A stretch of DNA of 64,000 nt, from NCBI RefSeq assembly GCF_035943795.1, contig NZ_DASZBY010000073.1, positions 62,001 through 126,000 of the forward strand. The letters run 5' to 3'. Positions 56,342 to 64,000 of this stretch are shown here, piece by piece. Every line of letters starts with the position of its first letter. The stretch's first letter is position 1. A program made the translations under genes and the position numbers. The notes beneath the pieces were generated by a model. It saw only the letters and a program-made list of their open reading frames with translations. It ran no database searches and was not told where the DNA came from. This stretch comes from Aliidongia sp035943795. GTDB taxonomy: Bacteria > Pseudomonadota > Alphaproteobacteria > ATCC43930 > CGMCC-115725.

Positions 56342-58324
56342 TCAGGGCGTGCCGGACGCCAGCGGACCGTGCTCTTCGAACGCAGGAGAAAAGGCCGGTG
56401 CCGCGACGTCTGCCCCCGCCAGGGTCAGGTGATAGTAGTCGATGTAGAGTGGCGCGCCGTCCGCAGACAGCCGGCAGGCGTTCGTATCGCACAGCCGATC
56501 CTGCGGGTGGACGCGGTTCACCGTCGGATGATCCCGGACAATCTGTTCGAACAAGTTCAGAACGAACTGCTGGCGCGTCTGGTAGTAGGGCCTGGGCCAG
56601 GTGAAATCCGCCCAATCCTGCCCGTGATAGGCCAGGCGCGCGAGCGACGAGGGGACGGCGACGCCGACGTCCGGCACGGGATCTGCCAGGATGACCCGGC
56701 GCCCGGCTTTGACCAGCTGGGCGACGATGTCGGTGAACTGGGTGGCGAACAGCGCCTCCCGTTCCGTGCGCTCGTTCGGGTGCAGCACCGGCAGGCCGAG
56801 TTCCAGGGCACCTTCGACCCGCCCTCTGCCGTGGTCGTCCGACACAGACCCATAGATCGTGTTGATATATTCGGCGGCGATGATGACGGTCTTCAGGCGC
56901 GGATCGGCGACGATCGCGTTCAACGCCGCGCGCGTATACCTGTCGCAGCGCCCGCCCGGCGAGGGAAAGCCCAGCACAGGCCGGCAGCCGGCCAGGGCGA
57001 ACAGCCGGAAGGAGCGGCCCGACCGCTGGGCGATCTTGCCGATCCCCGGCGCCAGGGCGGCGGCCTGGCTGTCGCCCCAGAAGGCGACTTCCGGCTCGAC
57101 GCCGGGCGCGCCGTAGATGCAGCCGCCGACCGGCCCGTCGCCGAAGGTCGCGAGCAGGCATTCCTGGCGGCGCGGGTCGGAATCGTCGGCAGCGGCGGCC
57201 AGTTGCACGACCTCCGCCGGCAGCCGGCCGGGCAACCCGTCCGAGTGGCCGAGCACCAGGCCCGTGAAACCCAGGGCGCCGAGCGGCACCAGCGCTCGGC
57301 TCAAGCGCCATCCCGGCCCACGGACGGCGTGCTGTCGCAACGGACGCTCGATATACCGCCAGGACAAGGTGGCGACCACGCCGGCCAACAGCAGAATGGC
57401 CAGGCTGGCCGCGAGCGGCAGGTCGTAGACGTGCCAATAGCGGGCGAAGGCCAGCAACGGCCAGTGCCAGAGATAGAGCGAGTAGGAAATCAGGCCGATG
57501 AACACGATCGGGCGGGTGGACAGCAGCCGGCCGACCAACGTCGTACCCTGGTTGCCGGCATAGATGACCATCGCGGCGCCGAGGCAGGGCAGCAGGCCAA
57601 CGACCGGCAGTGGCTCGTAGCCCGACACGGCGATGGCGATGACCAGCAGGCCCAGCAGCGCCGCGCCCTGCCGCAGGAGCGGTCCGCGCAGCGGCTTCGT
57701 CGCCGGCAGGGAGATCAGGACCCCGCAGAGGAATTCCCAAGCCCGGCAGGGCGTCAGGTAGAACCGCGTCATCGCCGTGTGGATCAACGCCGACAGCAGG
57801 AAGGTCGCGGCCAGAAGGGCCAGGATGACGGCGACGCTATGGCGCCGGGCATGGCGATGCAGCAGGTAGATCACCGCCGGCATGACGAAATAGAATTGCT
57901 CTTCCACCGCCAGCGACCAGGCATGCAGCAGGGGGTAGAACTGCGTCGACGGCGCGAAATAGTCTTGGGTCCAGCGCCAGAGTTCGAGGTTGGAACCGCC
58001 GACGACGGTCCAGGCCAGGTTGTTGCCGAACGCGATCAGGTCCTGGGGTGTGAAGATCGCGAGGCTCGCGGTCGTGGTCGCGGCCAATACCGGCAGGAGC
58101 GCCGGCACGAGGCGTCGAGCGCGACGACGATAGAACTCGCCGAAGGAAAAGCGGCCTGCCGCGCTTTCGCGCCAGAGCAGGCCACCGATGACGAAGCCTG
58201 AAATGACGAAGAAGATGTCGACGCCGGCGTAACCGCCGGCGAACCCTGGAATACCCGCATGAAACAGAAGGACGGAGAGAATTGCGATGGCCCGCAGTCC
58301 ATCGACGTCGGCCCGATAGCTCAA
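56342..58324 (-). CDS. Acyltransferase 3 with C-terminal SGNH domain (OafA/YrhL-like)
   Basis: A 660-residue inner-membrane protein. The N-terminal 350 residues hold about ten helices of acyltransferase family 3, starting YRADVDGLRAIAILSVLLFH and including FFVISGFVIGG and FYRRRARRLVPALLP. The C-terminal 290 residues are a periplasmic SGNH hydrolase-like domain (FWGDSQAAAL; catalytic pair DYYHLTLAG). Such proteins O-acetylate extracellular polysaccharide, peptidoglycan or LPS sugars. No glycan cluster is adjacent, so the acceptor is unknown. The following gene is an SDR-type epimerase on the same strand. Confidence 0.92.
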   Translation of the reverse strand: MSYRADVDGLRAIAILSVLLFHAGIPGFAGGYAGVDIFFVISGFVIGGLLWRESAAGRFSFGEFYRRRARRLVPALLPVLAATTTASLAIFTPQDLIAFGNNLAWTVVGGSNLELWRWTQDYFAPSTQFYPLLHAWSLAVEEQFYFVMPAVIYLLHRHARRHSVAVILALLAATFLLSALIHTAMTRFYLTPCRAWEFLCGVLISLPATKPLRGPLLRQGAALLGLLVIAIAVSGYEPLPVVGLLPCLGAAMVIYAGNQGTTLVGRLLSTRPIVFIGLISYSLYLWHWPLLAFARYWHVYDLPLAASLAILLLAGVVATLSWRYIERPLRQHAVRGPGWRLSRALVPLGALGFTGLVLGHSDGLPGRLPAEVVQLAAAADDSDPRRQECLLATFGDGPVGGCIYGAPGVEPEVAFWGDSQAAALAPGIGKIAQRSGRSFRLFALAGCRPVLGFPSPGGRCDRYTRAALNAIVADPRLKTVIIAAEYINTIYGSVSDDHGRGRVEGALELGLPVLHPNERTEREALFATQFTDIVAQLVKAGRRVILADPVPDVGVAVPSSLARLAYHGQDWADFTWPRPYYQTRQQFVLNLFEQIVRDHPTVNRVHPQDRLCDTNACRLSADGAPLYIDYYHLTLAGADVAAPAFSPAFEEHGPLASGTP

Positions 58325-58414
58325 TTCACCGTCCCAATTGCCCGAATGAGGGATGCCTCGACGCGCCTGTAGAGCGTCGGTCCGGAAGGTGCAGTCCCGA
58401 TCGGCGATGGCACG

Positions 58415-59281
58415 TCACGAAGCCCGATCGGCGCTGAGCGCCTCCAGCCCCATCCGGTAGTCCGGATAGATGAGGTGCACGCCCAGTTCCTCCTTGATCA
58501 GCCGGTTCGAGACGCGCTTGTTGTCGGCATAGAAGCTGCGGGCCATCCGGCTCAAGCCCGCCTGGTCGAACGGCACCGCCGGCGGAGGGGCGACGCCCAG
58601 CAGGTCGCAGGCGAAGGCGATGACCTCGTCCGGCGGTGCCGGGTTGTCGTCGCAGACGTTGTAGATCGCGCCGGGACGCGGGCGGGCGATCGAGGCGGCC
58701 AGGACCTGGCCGATGTCCTCGACATGGACGCGGCTGAACACCTGGCCGGGCTTGACCACCCGTTGGGCCCGACCGGCACGGACAGTGTCGAGCGCGCTGC
58801 GCCCGGGGCCATAGATGCCGGCCAGCCGGAACAGATGGACGGGCACGCGCGGCAGCAGTGCCGACCAGGCCGCCTCGGCGTCGCGGCGGCGCTGCCCGCG
58901 TTCTCCGGTCGGGGCGAGGGGGCTCGCCTCGTCGACCCAGTCGCCGTCCCGATCGCCATAGACGCCGGTGGTCGAGAGATATCCGACCCAGTCGAGCCCG
59001 GGATGCCGCGCGATGGCCGGCGCCCATAGCGCCAATGTCGGGTCGCCCGTGGCGTCGGGCGGGACGGATGCCAGCAGATGGGTCGCGCCCGCGATCAGCC
59101 CGTCCGGATCGGCCGGCGGCCGATCGCCGTCGGCGGCGACGGCATCGATGCCGTCGGCGCGCAGGGCCGCGGCCTTGTCCGCCTCCCGGCAGGTGCCGGC
59201 GATCTGCCAGCCATCCGTCCGCAGACGGCGGGTGAGCGCCAGGGCGGTATAGCCGAGGCCAAAGCAGAACAGGCGCGGCAC
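58415..59281 (-). CDS. NAD-dependent epimerase/dehydratase-like SDR (YeeZ-like)
   Basis: A 288-residue extended SDR. The dinucleotide motif is FCFGLGYTALALTRRL, close to the GLGYTA form of YeeZ-like proteins. The active-site segment is YLSTTGVYGDRDGDWVDE and FRLAGIYGPGRSALD follows. RVHVEDIGQVLAASI is a later signature. It lies 6 bases from the first oligopeptide-binding gene. Substrate is unknown; sugar nucleotide or a small metabolite is possible. Confidence 0.85.
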   Translation of the reverse strand: MPRLFCFGLGYTALALTRRLRTDGWQIAGTCREADKAAALRADGIDAVAADGDRPPADPDGLIAGATHLLASVPPDATGDPTLALWAPAIARHPGLDWVGYLSTTGVYGDRDGDWVDEASPLAPTGERGQRRRDAEAAWSALLPRVPVHLFRLAGIYGPGRSALDTVRAGRAQRVVKPGQVFSRVHVEDIGQVLAASIARPRPGAIYNVCDDNPAPPDEVIAFACDLLGVAPPPAVPFDQAGLSRMARSFYADNKRVSNRLIKEELGVHLIYPDYRMGLEALSADRAS

Positions 59282-59287
59282 GGGCGC

Positions 59288-60892
59288 TCAGTCCTTGATC
59301 GAGAGGAAGCGGCTGGGCGCATCGCCCTCGTTGTTGCGCCAGCCCGTGACCCGCGGCTTCACCAGATAATTGTTGGCATAGGAAAACAGGGGAATGATCG
59401 GCACGTCGTCCATCAGGATGCGCTCGGCCTTTTCCGCCAGCGCGTTGCGCGTCGGCCAATCGAGGGCGACGCGGGCCTGGTGGATCAGCGCGTCATAGGC
59501 CGGGTTGGCGTAGGCAGACGAATTGAAGTCGCCGGCGTCGGTCTGGTTGATGCGCAGATACTGCACCGGATCGTCGAAGTCGATCTGGAAGCCGAGCGAG
59601 CCGATCTCGTAGTTCTGGCGCCGGAGATTGGTCAGCAGGACCTGGAATTCCTGGTTGTCGAGCGTGACTTCGACCCCGAGGTTGGTCTTCCACATGCTGG
59701 CGATTGCGGACATCAGGCTGCGGATTTCCTCGTTGGTCGTATAGCTGATCGTGAGTTTCAGCGGATTGTCCGGGCCATAGCCGGCCTCGGCCATCAGTTC
59801 CTTGGCGCGCTTGATGCGATCGGCGAGGGAGGCGCCGGTGAAGCGGAATTTCTGCGGCTCGTAGCCGTGGCTGCTGATCACCTCGGGCGTGAAGCTGTAG
59901 GACGGTTGCTGGCCGCGCACGATGATCTTGCCGGTTATGGTTTCGCGGTCGATGGTCATGGCCAGCGCCTCGCGCAGCCGGACGTCGGTGCCGAGCGGCG
60001 CGCGCTTCATGTTGACCGGCATGAAATAGGTCGCGCGCGCGGTGCCGGTGTGCAACTCGTTCGGATAGTCCTTGCGCAGGGACGCCAACTGTCGGGTCGG
60101 TGCGCGCGTGATGTCGAGATCGCCCGACAGGTAGCGCTTCAAGGCGGTGCCGTCTTCATCCGAGACGACGTGATCGACCTCGTCGAGCTTGATGGCGGCG
60201 GCGTCGTAATAGTCCGGGTTCTTTACCAGCACGATCTGATCGTGCGGCACCCAGGATTTCAGAAGGAACGGACCGTTGGTCACGACGATGCCCGGCCGCG
60301 TCCAGTCGGACGGGTGCGCCTCGATCGTGGCCCGATGGACCGGATAGACGAAGCGCTGGGTCATCAGTTCCGGCAGCACCAGGTTGGCGGTGGCCAGATG
60401 GATGGTGAAGGTGAAGGGATCCGGCGCCTCGACGCCGAGCTTGGCCAGATCCTTTTCCCTGCCGCCGTTGATGGCCTCGGCATTGACGATATCGCGCACC
60501 GCGTCGATGTCGCCGGCGGCGGTCTTGGGATCGACCAGGCGACGGAAGCCGTAGAGGAAGTCGGCCGATGTGACGGGATCGCCGTTCGACCATTTCACGC
60601 CATGGCGCAGGTGGAACACGTAGGTGAGGCCGTCGGGCGAGACGTCCCAGCGCTCCGCGACACCCGGCGCCGGATGCTTGTTCGCGTCCCAGATGGTCAG
60701 GCCTTCATAGAGATCCTGCTCGACCTGGGCATCCTGGATGCCGGTGGACTTCTGCGGGTCTAGCGTTTCGACCTCGGCCTGGTTCCAGCGTCGCAGCACT
60801 TCCGGCCCTGCCGCGTCGGCGCCGACGCCGGCCGTCGCCGCCAGCATGGTTCCGGCGATCAAGAAACCCCAGCGCCCCAAGCTTGCCATCAT
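59288..60892 (-). CDS. Oligopeptide ABC transporter substrate-binding protein (paralog 1)
   Basis: A 534-residue SBP family 5 protein. A signal peptide spans about residues 1-27 (ending in ADAA region). The mature start WNQAEVETLDPQKSTGIQDA is typical of OppA. Later segments are VFHLRHGVKWSNGDPVTSADF and NEGDAPSRFLSIKD at the C-terminus. It is one of three closely related binding proteins in tandem. No permease is visible in the window. Start ATG at 60892 is an inference, with an earlier in-frame start also possible. Confidence 0.9.
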   Translation of the reverse strand: MMASLGRWGFLIAGTMLAATAGVGADAAGPEVLRRWNQAEVETLDPQKSTGIQDAQVEQDLYEGLTIWDANKHPAPGVAERWDVSPDGLTYVFHLRHGVKWSNGDPVTSADFLYGFRRLVDPKTAAGDIDAVRDIVNAEAINGGREKDLAKLGVEAPDPFTFTIHLATANLVLPELMTQRFVYPVHRATIEAHPSDWTRPGIVVTNGPFLLKSWVPHDQIVLVKNPDYYDAAAIKLDEVDHVVSDEDGTALKRYLSGDLDITRAPTRQLASLRKDYPNELHTGTARATYFMPVNMKRAPLGTDVRLREALAMTIDRETITGKIIVRGQQPSYSFTPEVISSHGYEPQKFRFTGASLADRIKRAKELMAEAGYGPDNPLKLTISYTTNEEIRSLMSAIASMWKTNLGVEVTLDNQEFQVLLTNLRRQNYEIGSLGFQIDFDDPVQYLRINQTDAGDFNSSAYANPAYDALIHQARVALDWPTRNALAEKAERILMDDVPIIPLFSYANNYLVKPRVTGWRNNEGDAPSRFLSIKD

Positions 60893-60963
60893 TCCATGTC
60901 CGTTGTTTAACCCGAGAAGCATTCCGCCGGCCGTCCGGCCCGTCCGTCCATCGAAAGTCACCT

Positions 60964-61797
60964 ATGCCACGTTCGTCGCTCTTCCACCATTCATGGTCCT
61001 ACCGACCGGCGATCAAAACCCTGGCCGCGGTGTCGCACCTGATCGTGGGCACGGCGGCCGTCCTGGTCCCGGCGACCGCATTCGCCGATACCGACCTCAG
61101 GAACGATGCGGCCAGCTACGAGCGCTGCATGAACACCGCGCGCAAGGAGCCGGCCGACGGGTTCGAAATGGCCTCGGTCTGGAAGGAGCATGGCGGCGGG
61201 CTGCCGGCCGAACATTGCGCCGGTGTCGCGCTGATGGGCCTGAAGCAATATGCGCTGGCCGGCGACCAGCTCGAGACCCTGGGCAAGGAGATGGTGCGCG
61301 AGGCGCCGTCGCTGCGCGCCCAGGTGTTGTCTCAGGCCGGCGAGGCTTGGCTGCAGGCCGGCGAGGCCGCCAAGGCGCGGGCCGATTTCACCGCGGCGAT
61401 CGGGCTCGATTCCAGGGATGCTTCGCTGTTGATCGGTCGCGCCCGGGCCTATGCCGCGGTCAAGGATTACAAGATGGCCAAGGAGGACCTGAACCATGCG
61501 CTGGCCGGCGGCGCTGCGCGTGGCGAGGTGCTGACCTATCGCGCCGCCGCCAACCGGCTGTCGGGCGATCTGGCGGCCGCGCGCAAGGACGCCGACGATG
61601 CGGTGGCTGCCGCACCGGACTCGGCGGACGGCTGGCTGGAGCGGGCGAACATCCGCCGGCTGCAGAAGGACGACAAGGGCGCCCGGGCCGATTGGATCAA
61701 GGTGCTGGAACTGGCGCCGGATTCGCCGGCCGGCGATGCCGCGCGCGACAATCTCGCGACGATGGACGTGCATGTCGAGCCCGCGCCGAAGCCGTGA
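60964..61797 (+). CDS. Exported TPR protein
   Basis: A 277-residue protein with a signal peptide (cleavage after AFA). The mature region holds about five TPR-like helix pairs, among them QAGEAAKARADFTAAIGLDS and SGDLAAARKDADDAVAAAPDS. TPRs mediate protein contacts. It lies between two minus-strand binding-protein genes, in the opposite direction. Function is unknown; a periplasmic scaffold is the simplest reading. Confidence 0.85.
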   Translation: MPRSSLFHHSWSYRPAIKTLAAVSHLIVGTAAVLVPATAFADTDLRNDAASYERCMNTARKEPADGFEMASVWKEHGGGLPAEHCAGVALMGLKQYALAGDQLETLGKEMVREAPSLRAQVLSQAGEAWLQAGEAAKARADFTAAIGLDSRDASLLIGRARAYAAVKDYKMAKEDLNHALAGGAARGEVLTYRAAANRLSGDLAAARKDADDAVAAAPDSADGWLERANIRRLQKDDKGARADWIKVLELAPDSPAGDAARDNLATMDVHVEPAPKP

Positions 61798-61800
61798 TGC

Positions 61801-62187
61801 CTATTCGGGGCGGCGACAGCACGCCTCGATGTTGTTGCCGTCCGGGTCGCGCACGAAGGCGCCGTAATAGTCCGCGTGATAGTGCGGACGCGGTCCCGGC
61901 GCGCCATTGTCCGTGCCGCCGGCCGCCAGCGCCGCCTGGTGAAACGCCGCGACCGTCGCCCGATCGGGCGACGCGAAGGCGACGTGGACCGACCGCGCCG
62001 GCTGCGGACCGGTCCCGATCCAGAAGAACGGCCGGCCGGGCGTGCCGAAGCCGGCATGGGCGTCGGCCCCGGTCTGCTCGGCCGTGATCTCGAACAGCAG
62101 CGTGATGCCGAGCGGGGCTAATGCCATCTGGTAGAACGCCTTGGCCCGCTCGAAGTCGCTGACCGCGAGGCCGACATGATCCAGCAT
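61801..62187 (-). CDS. VOC family protein (glyoxalase-like)
   Basis: A 128-residue vicinal-oxygen-chelate protein. MLDHVGLAVSDFERAKAFYQ opens the first beta-alpha-beta unit, and YGAFVRDPDGNNIEACC closes the second with a metal Glu. PFFWIG and ADYYGAF resemble the CadI/glyoxalase side branch. No substrate can be given. GGAG precedes the ATG at 62187. It sits between the binding-protein paralogs on the same strand. Confidence 0.88.
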   Translation of the reverse strand: MLDHVGLAVSDFERAKAFYQMALAPLGITLLFEITAEQTGADAHAGFGTPGRPFFWIGTGPQPARSVHVAFASPDRATVAAFHQAALAAGGTDNGAPGPRPHYHADYYGAFVRDPDGNNIEACCRRPE

Positions 62188-62208
62188 GCTTTGCTCCAAT
62201 CGTCGTTT

Positions 62209-63786
62209 CTAATCCGTGACCGACAGATACCGGCTCTGGGCGTAGACCACGTTCGCGCGCCAGCCGACGACGCGCTTGTGCACCAGGGTATGCCAGAGGA
62301 TATCGGTCGTCGGAATGATCGGCATGTCGGCCATCATCTGCCGCTCGGCCTGCTCGAACAGGCGGTTTCGCGTCTCGATCGTGGTCGCGACCCGCCCTTC
62401 GTCGTACAGCCGGTCGAACTCGGCGCTCTTGTAGCCCGGATAATTGTAGGACGCGTTCCGCGAGATGTAGTTGATCAGGGCGTCTTCCGGCTCGTTATAG
62501 AGCCCGTATTCGCCCATGGCGCCGATCTCGTAGTCCTTCTGCTGAACCTTGCTCAGGTAGACCTGCCATTCCATGTTCTCCAGGGTTGCCTCGACGCCGA
62601 TCGGCTTCCACATGGCGGCGATGGCGAGCAGCTGGGTCCGGGTCTGGTCGTTCGTCGCGTAGATGATCGAGACCTTGAGCGGGTGGTCCGGCCCGTAGCC
62701 GGCTTCCTTCATCAACTCCTTGGCCTTGGCCACGCGCTCGGACTGGCTAAGGCTCTTGAAGAACACCGGCTGGGAGACGTAGCCGGGCATCACCGGCGGG
62801 ATCAGCGCGTAGCTGGGGATGTTGCCGTCCGGGATGATCTTCTGGGTGATGGTCTCGCGGTCGACGGCCATGCTCAGCGCCTGACGCAGCCGCAGATCCT
62901 GCGACAACGGGCCATGGACCATGTTGATTGTCAGGAAATTGTGTGAGTTGACCGGCGCCTCCAACAACTCTCCGGGATAGGCGACCTTCAGCCGCTTCAG
63001 CTCCTTGACCGGTGGCCGGTCGAACACGTCGAGTTCGCCCGCTTCCCAGCGGCGCAGCCCGCTCTGGATATCCGAGGTGTTGAGGTAGTCGACCTCGTCG
63101 AGCTTGACCTCGGCCGCGTCGTGATAGAGCGGGTTCTTGACCAGGACGATCGAGGATTGCGGGACCCAATCCTTGAGGATGAACGCGCCATTGCCGACGA
63201 AATGGCCGGGCTTCGTCCAGTCCTGGCCCCATTTCTCGATGGAGGCGCGATGGAGCGGCATCGCCGTATTGTCGGTCAGGCGCAGGGGCAGGATCACGCA
63301 GGGCGCCTGCAGCCGGATGCGCAGGGTCAGTGGATCGACCGCGTCGACACCGAGCTTGGTCACGTCTTTTTCCGTGCCGTCGATGATCGCCTCGGCATTG
63401 AGGATCGGCCGGAGCGAGAGCGGGTCCGACGCGCCGGTCCTGGGATCGACCCCGCGGCGCATGGCATAGACGAAATCGTCGGCCGTCACCGGATCGCCGT
63501 TCGACCATTTCCCGTCCGGGCGCAGGTGGAAGGTATAGGTGAGGCTGTCGGCCGAGACGTCCCAGGACAGCGCTGCACCCGGCACCGGCTTCAGGTCCAT
63601 GTCGAGTGCCGTCAGCCCCTCCATCAGCTCGTGCTGGATGTCGACGTCGTAGAGCGCGATGCCCTTCTGGGGATCCAGCGATTCGACCTCGCTGTCGAGG
63701 CCGCGCCGCAGCAGCTTCGCGGCATGAGCGTCGGCGGTCTGGAACAGCAGGAGCGCAACGGCGGCCGAGGCCAGCACACGGATCAT
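62209..63786 (-). CDS. Oligopeptide ABC transporter substrate-binding protein (paralog 2)
   Basis: A 525-residue SBP family 5 protein. The signal peptide is about residues 1-22 (ending AHA). LRRGLDSEVESLDPQKGIALYDVD and TYTFHLRPDGKWSNGDPVTADDF follow. The C-terminus VVGWRANVVYAQSRYLSVTD matches paralogs 1 and 3 in the pattern GW......SRYLS..D. The ligand is probably a peptide or a peptide-like compound. It ends 21 bases before the VOC gene and five bases follow it from paralog 3. Confidence 0.92.
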   Translation of the reverse strand: MIRVLASAAVALLLFQTADAHAAKLLRRGLDSEVESLDPQKGIALYDVDIQHELMEGLTALDMDLKPVPGAALSWDVSADSLTYTFHLRPDGKWSNGDPVTADDFVYAMRRGVDPRTGASDPLSLRPILNAEAIIDGTEKDVTKLGVDAVDPLTLRIRLQAPCVILPLRLTDNTAMPLHRASIEKWGQDWTKPGHFVGNGAFILKDWVPQSSIVLVKNPLYHDAAEVKLDEVDYLNTSDIQSGLRRWEAGELDVFDRPPVKELKRLKVAYPGELLEAPVNSHNFLTINMVHGPLSQDLRLRQALSMAVDRETITQKIIPDGNIPSYALIPPVMPGYVSQPVFFKSLSQSERVAKAKELMKEAGYGPDHPLKVSIIYATNDQTRTQLLAIAAMWKPIGVEATLENMEWQVYLSKVQQKDYEIGAMGEYGLYNEPEDALINYISRNASYNYPGYKSAEFDRLYDEGRVATTIETRNRLFEQAERQMMADMPIIPTTDILWHTLVHKRVVGWRANVVYAQSRYLSVTD

Positions 63787-63791
63787 GAAGG

Positions 63792-64000
63792 TCAGTCCTC
63801 GAGCGAAAGGTATCGGCTCTGAATGAAGGGGTTGGTGTTGTGCCAGCCGTGGACCTTGGACGACACCAGCATGTTGACGGTCTGGTAGTAGAGCGGGATC
63901 TCGGCATAGTCGGCCAGGATGATCTGCTCCGCCTGGCGGATCAGGTCGGCGCGGGTCTTGATGTCGGTCGCGATCGAGGCCGCCGCGGCCAGCTTGTCGT
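63792..64000 (-). CDS. Oligopeptide-binding protein paralog 3 (start outside window)
   Basis: The C-terminal 69 residues of a third SBP family 5 protein. The visible part reads ADLIRQAEQIILADYAEIPLYYQ, then NMLVSSKVHGWHNTNPF and ends QSRYLSLED. Its end is nearly identical in layout to those of the two complete paralogs nearby. The gene continues beyond 64000. Confidence 0.9.
   Translation of the reverse strand, partial: DKLAAAASIATDIKTRADLIRQAEQIILADYAEIPLYYQTVNMLVSSKVHGWHNTNPFIQSRYLSLED

Noticed and set aside
1..64000. CRISPR array, tRNA, rRNA, prophage or insertion sequence
   Set aside because: I looked for repeat-spacer periodicity, tRNA-like T-loop and acceptor patterns, transposases, integrases and phage genes and found none. 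The only dispersed-type repeat is the REP-like pair at 40181-40281.

Overview
This is a very G+C-rich chromosomal window, roughly two thirds G+C by eye, with tightly packed genes of strong GC third-position bias. The gene set fits an alphaproteobacterium of Rhodospirillales or Hyphomicrobiales type: a MocR regulator, a PHB-depolymerase-family esterase, a three-domain LigD, a CFA-like methylase with DUF1365 and DUF3833 partners, PdeM, and a QueE with the CX14CX2C loop. The genus cannot be fixed from this sequence alone. I saw no rRNA, tRNA, CRISPR array, insertion sequence or prophage gene.

Layout. 1-10 kb: partial ion channel, PHB-depolymerase-like esterase, CsbD-like protein, small iron permease, lipoprotein, then a MocR regulator divergent from an alpha/beta hydrolase and an SDR with a convergent RidA. 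Cupin, hemerythrin and dehalogenase-like hydrolase genes follow. 10-19 kb: small basic protein, YjlB-like cupin, LigD, PPK2, MFS transporter, trhO-slyX and pobA. 19-31 kb: a 939-residue exported protein behind an unusually AT-rich promoter region, glpD, a chemoreceptor, a polyamine-type ABC importer (four genes) and a tiny lysine-rich exported protein. 31-39 kb: 2OG oxygenase, MaoC hydratase, GST, phospholipase-D lipoprotein, NUDIX, and a divergent pair of citrate synthases, one fused to a DNA-binding domain, then AraC and DUF2000. 39-46 kb: a zinc-related set (COG0523 GTPase, Zur, Tat-exported Cys protein), SDR, esterase, FMN riboswitch with ribB, a family-3 binding protein and queD/queE.

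46-56 kb: one long minus-strand run reading S41 protease, PdeM, MBL hydrolase, MAPEG, photolyase, FAD oxidoreductase, DUF1365, CFA-like methylase, DUF3833. It has short gaps and overlaps and looks like a lipid-modification and DNA-repair stress operon. 55-64 kb: a molbindin next to a periplasmic molybdopterin-fold protein, an acyltransferase, an epimerase and three tandem oligopeptide-binding-protein paralogs, the last cut by the window end.

Regulation visible in sequence. There are perfect or near-perfect palindromes at several promoters: MocR/hydrolase, pobA, glpD, GST and the citrate synthase pair. There is one FMN riboswitch and several strong intrinsic terminators. Convergent gene pairs are packed so tightly that three overlap at their 3' ends. 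The most unusual items are the HTH-citrate synthase divergon with its operator, the exported protein with helically phased upstream repeats, the long stress operon, and a QueD lacking the usual catalytic cysteine. Gene functions are inferred from motifs read by eye; no database search was run.
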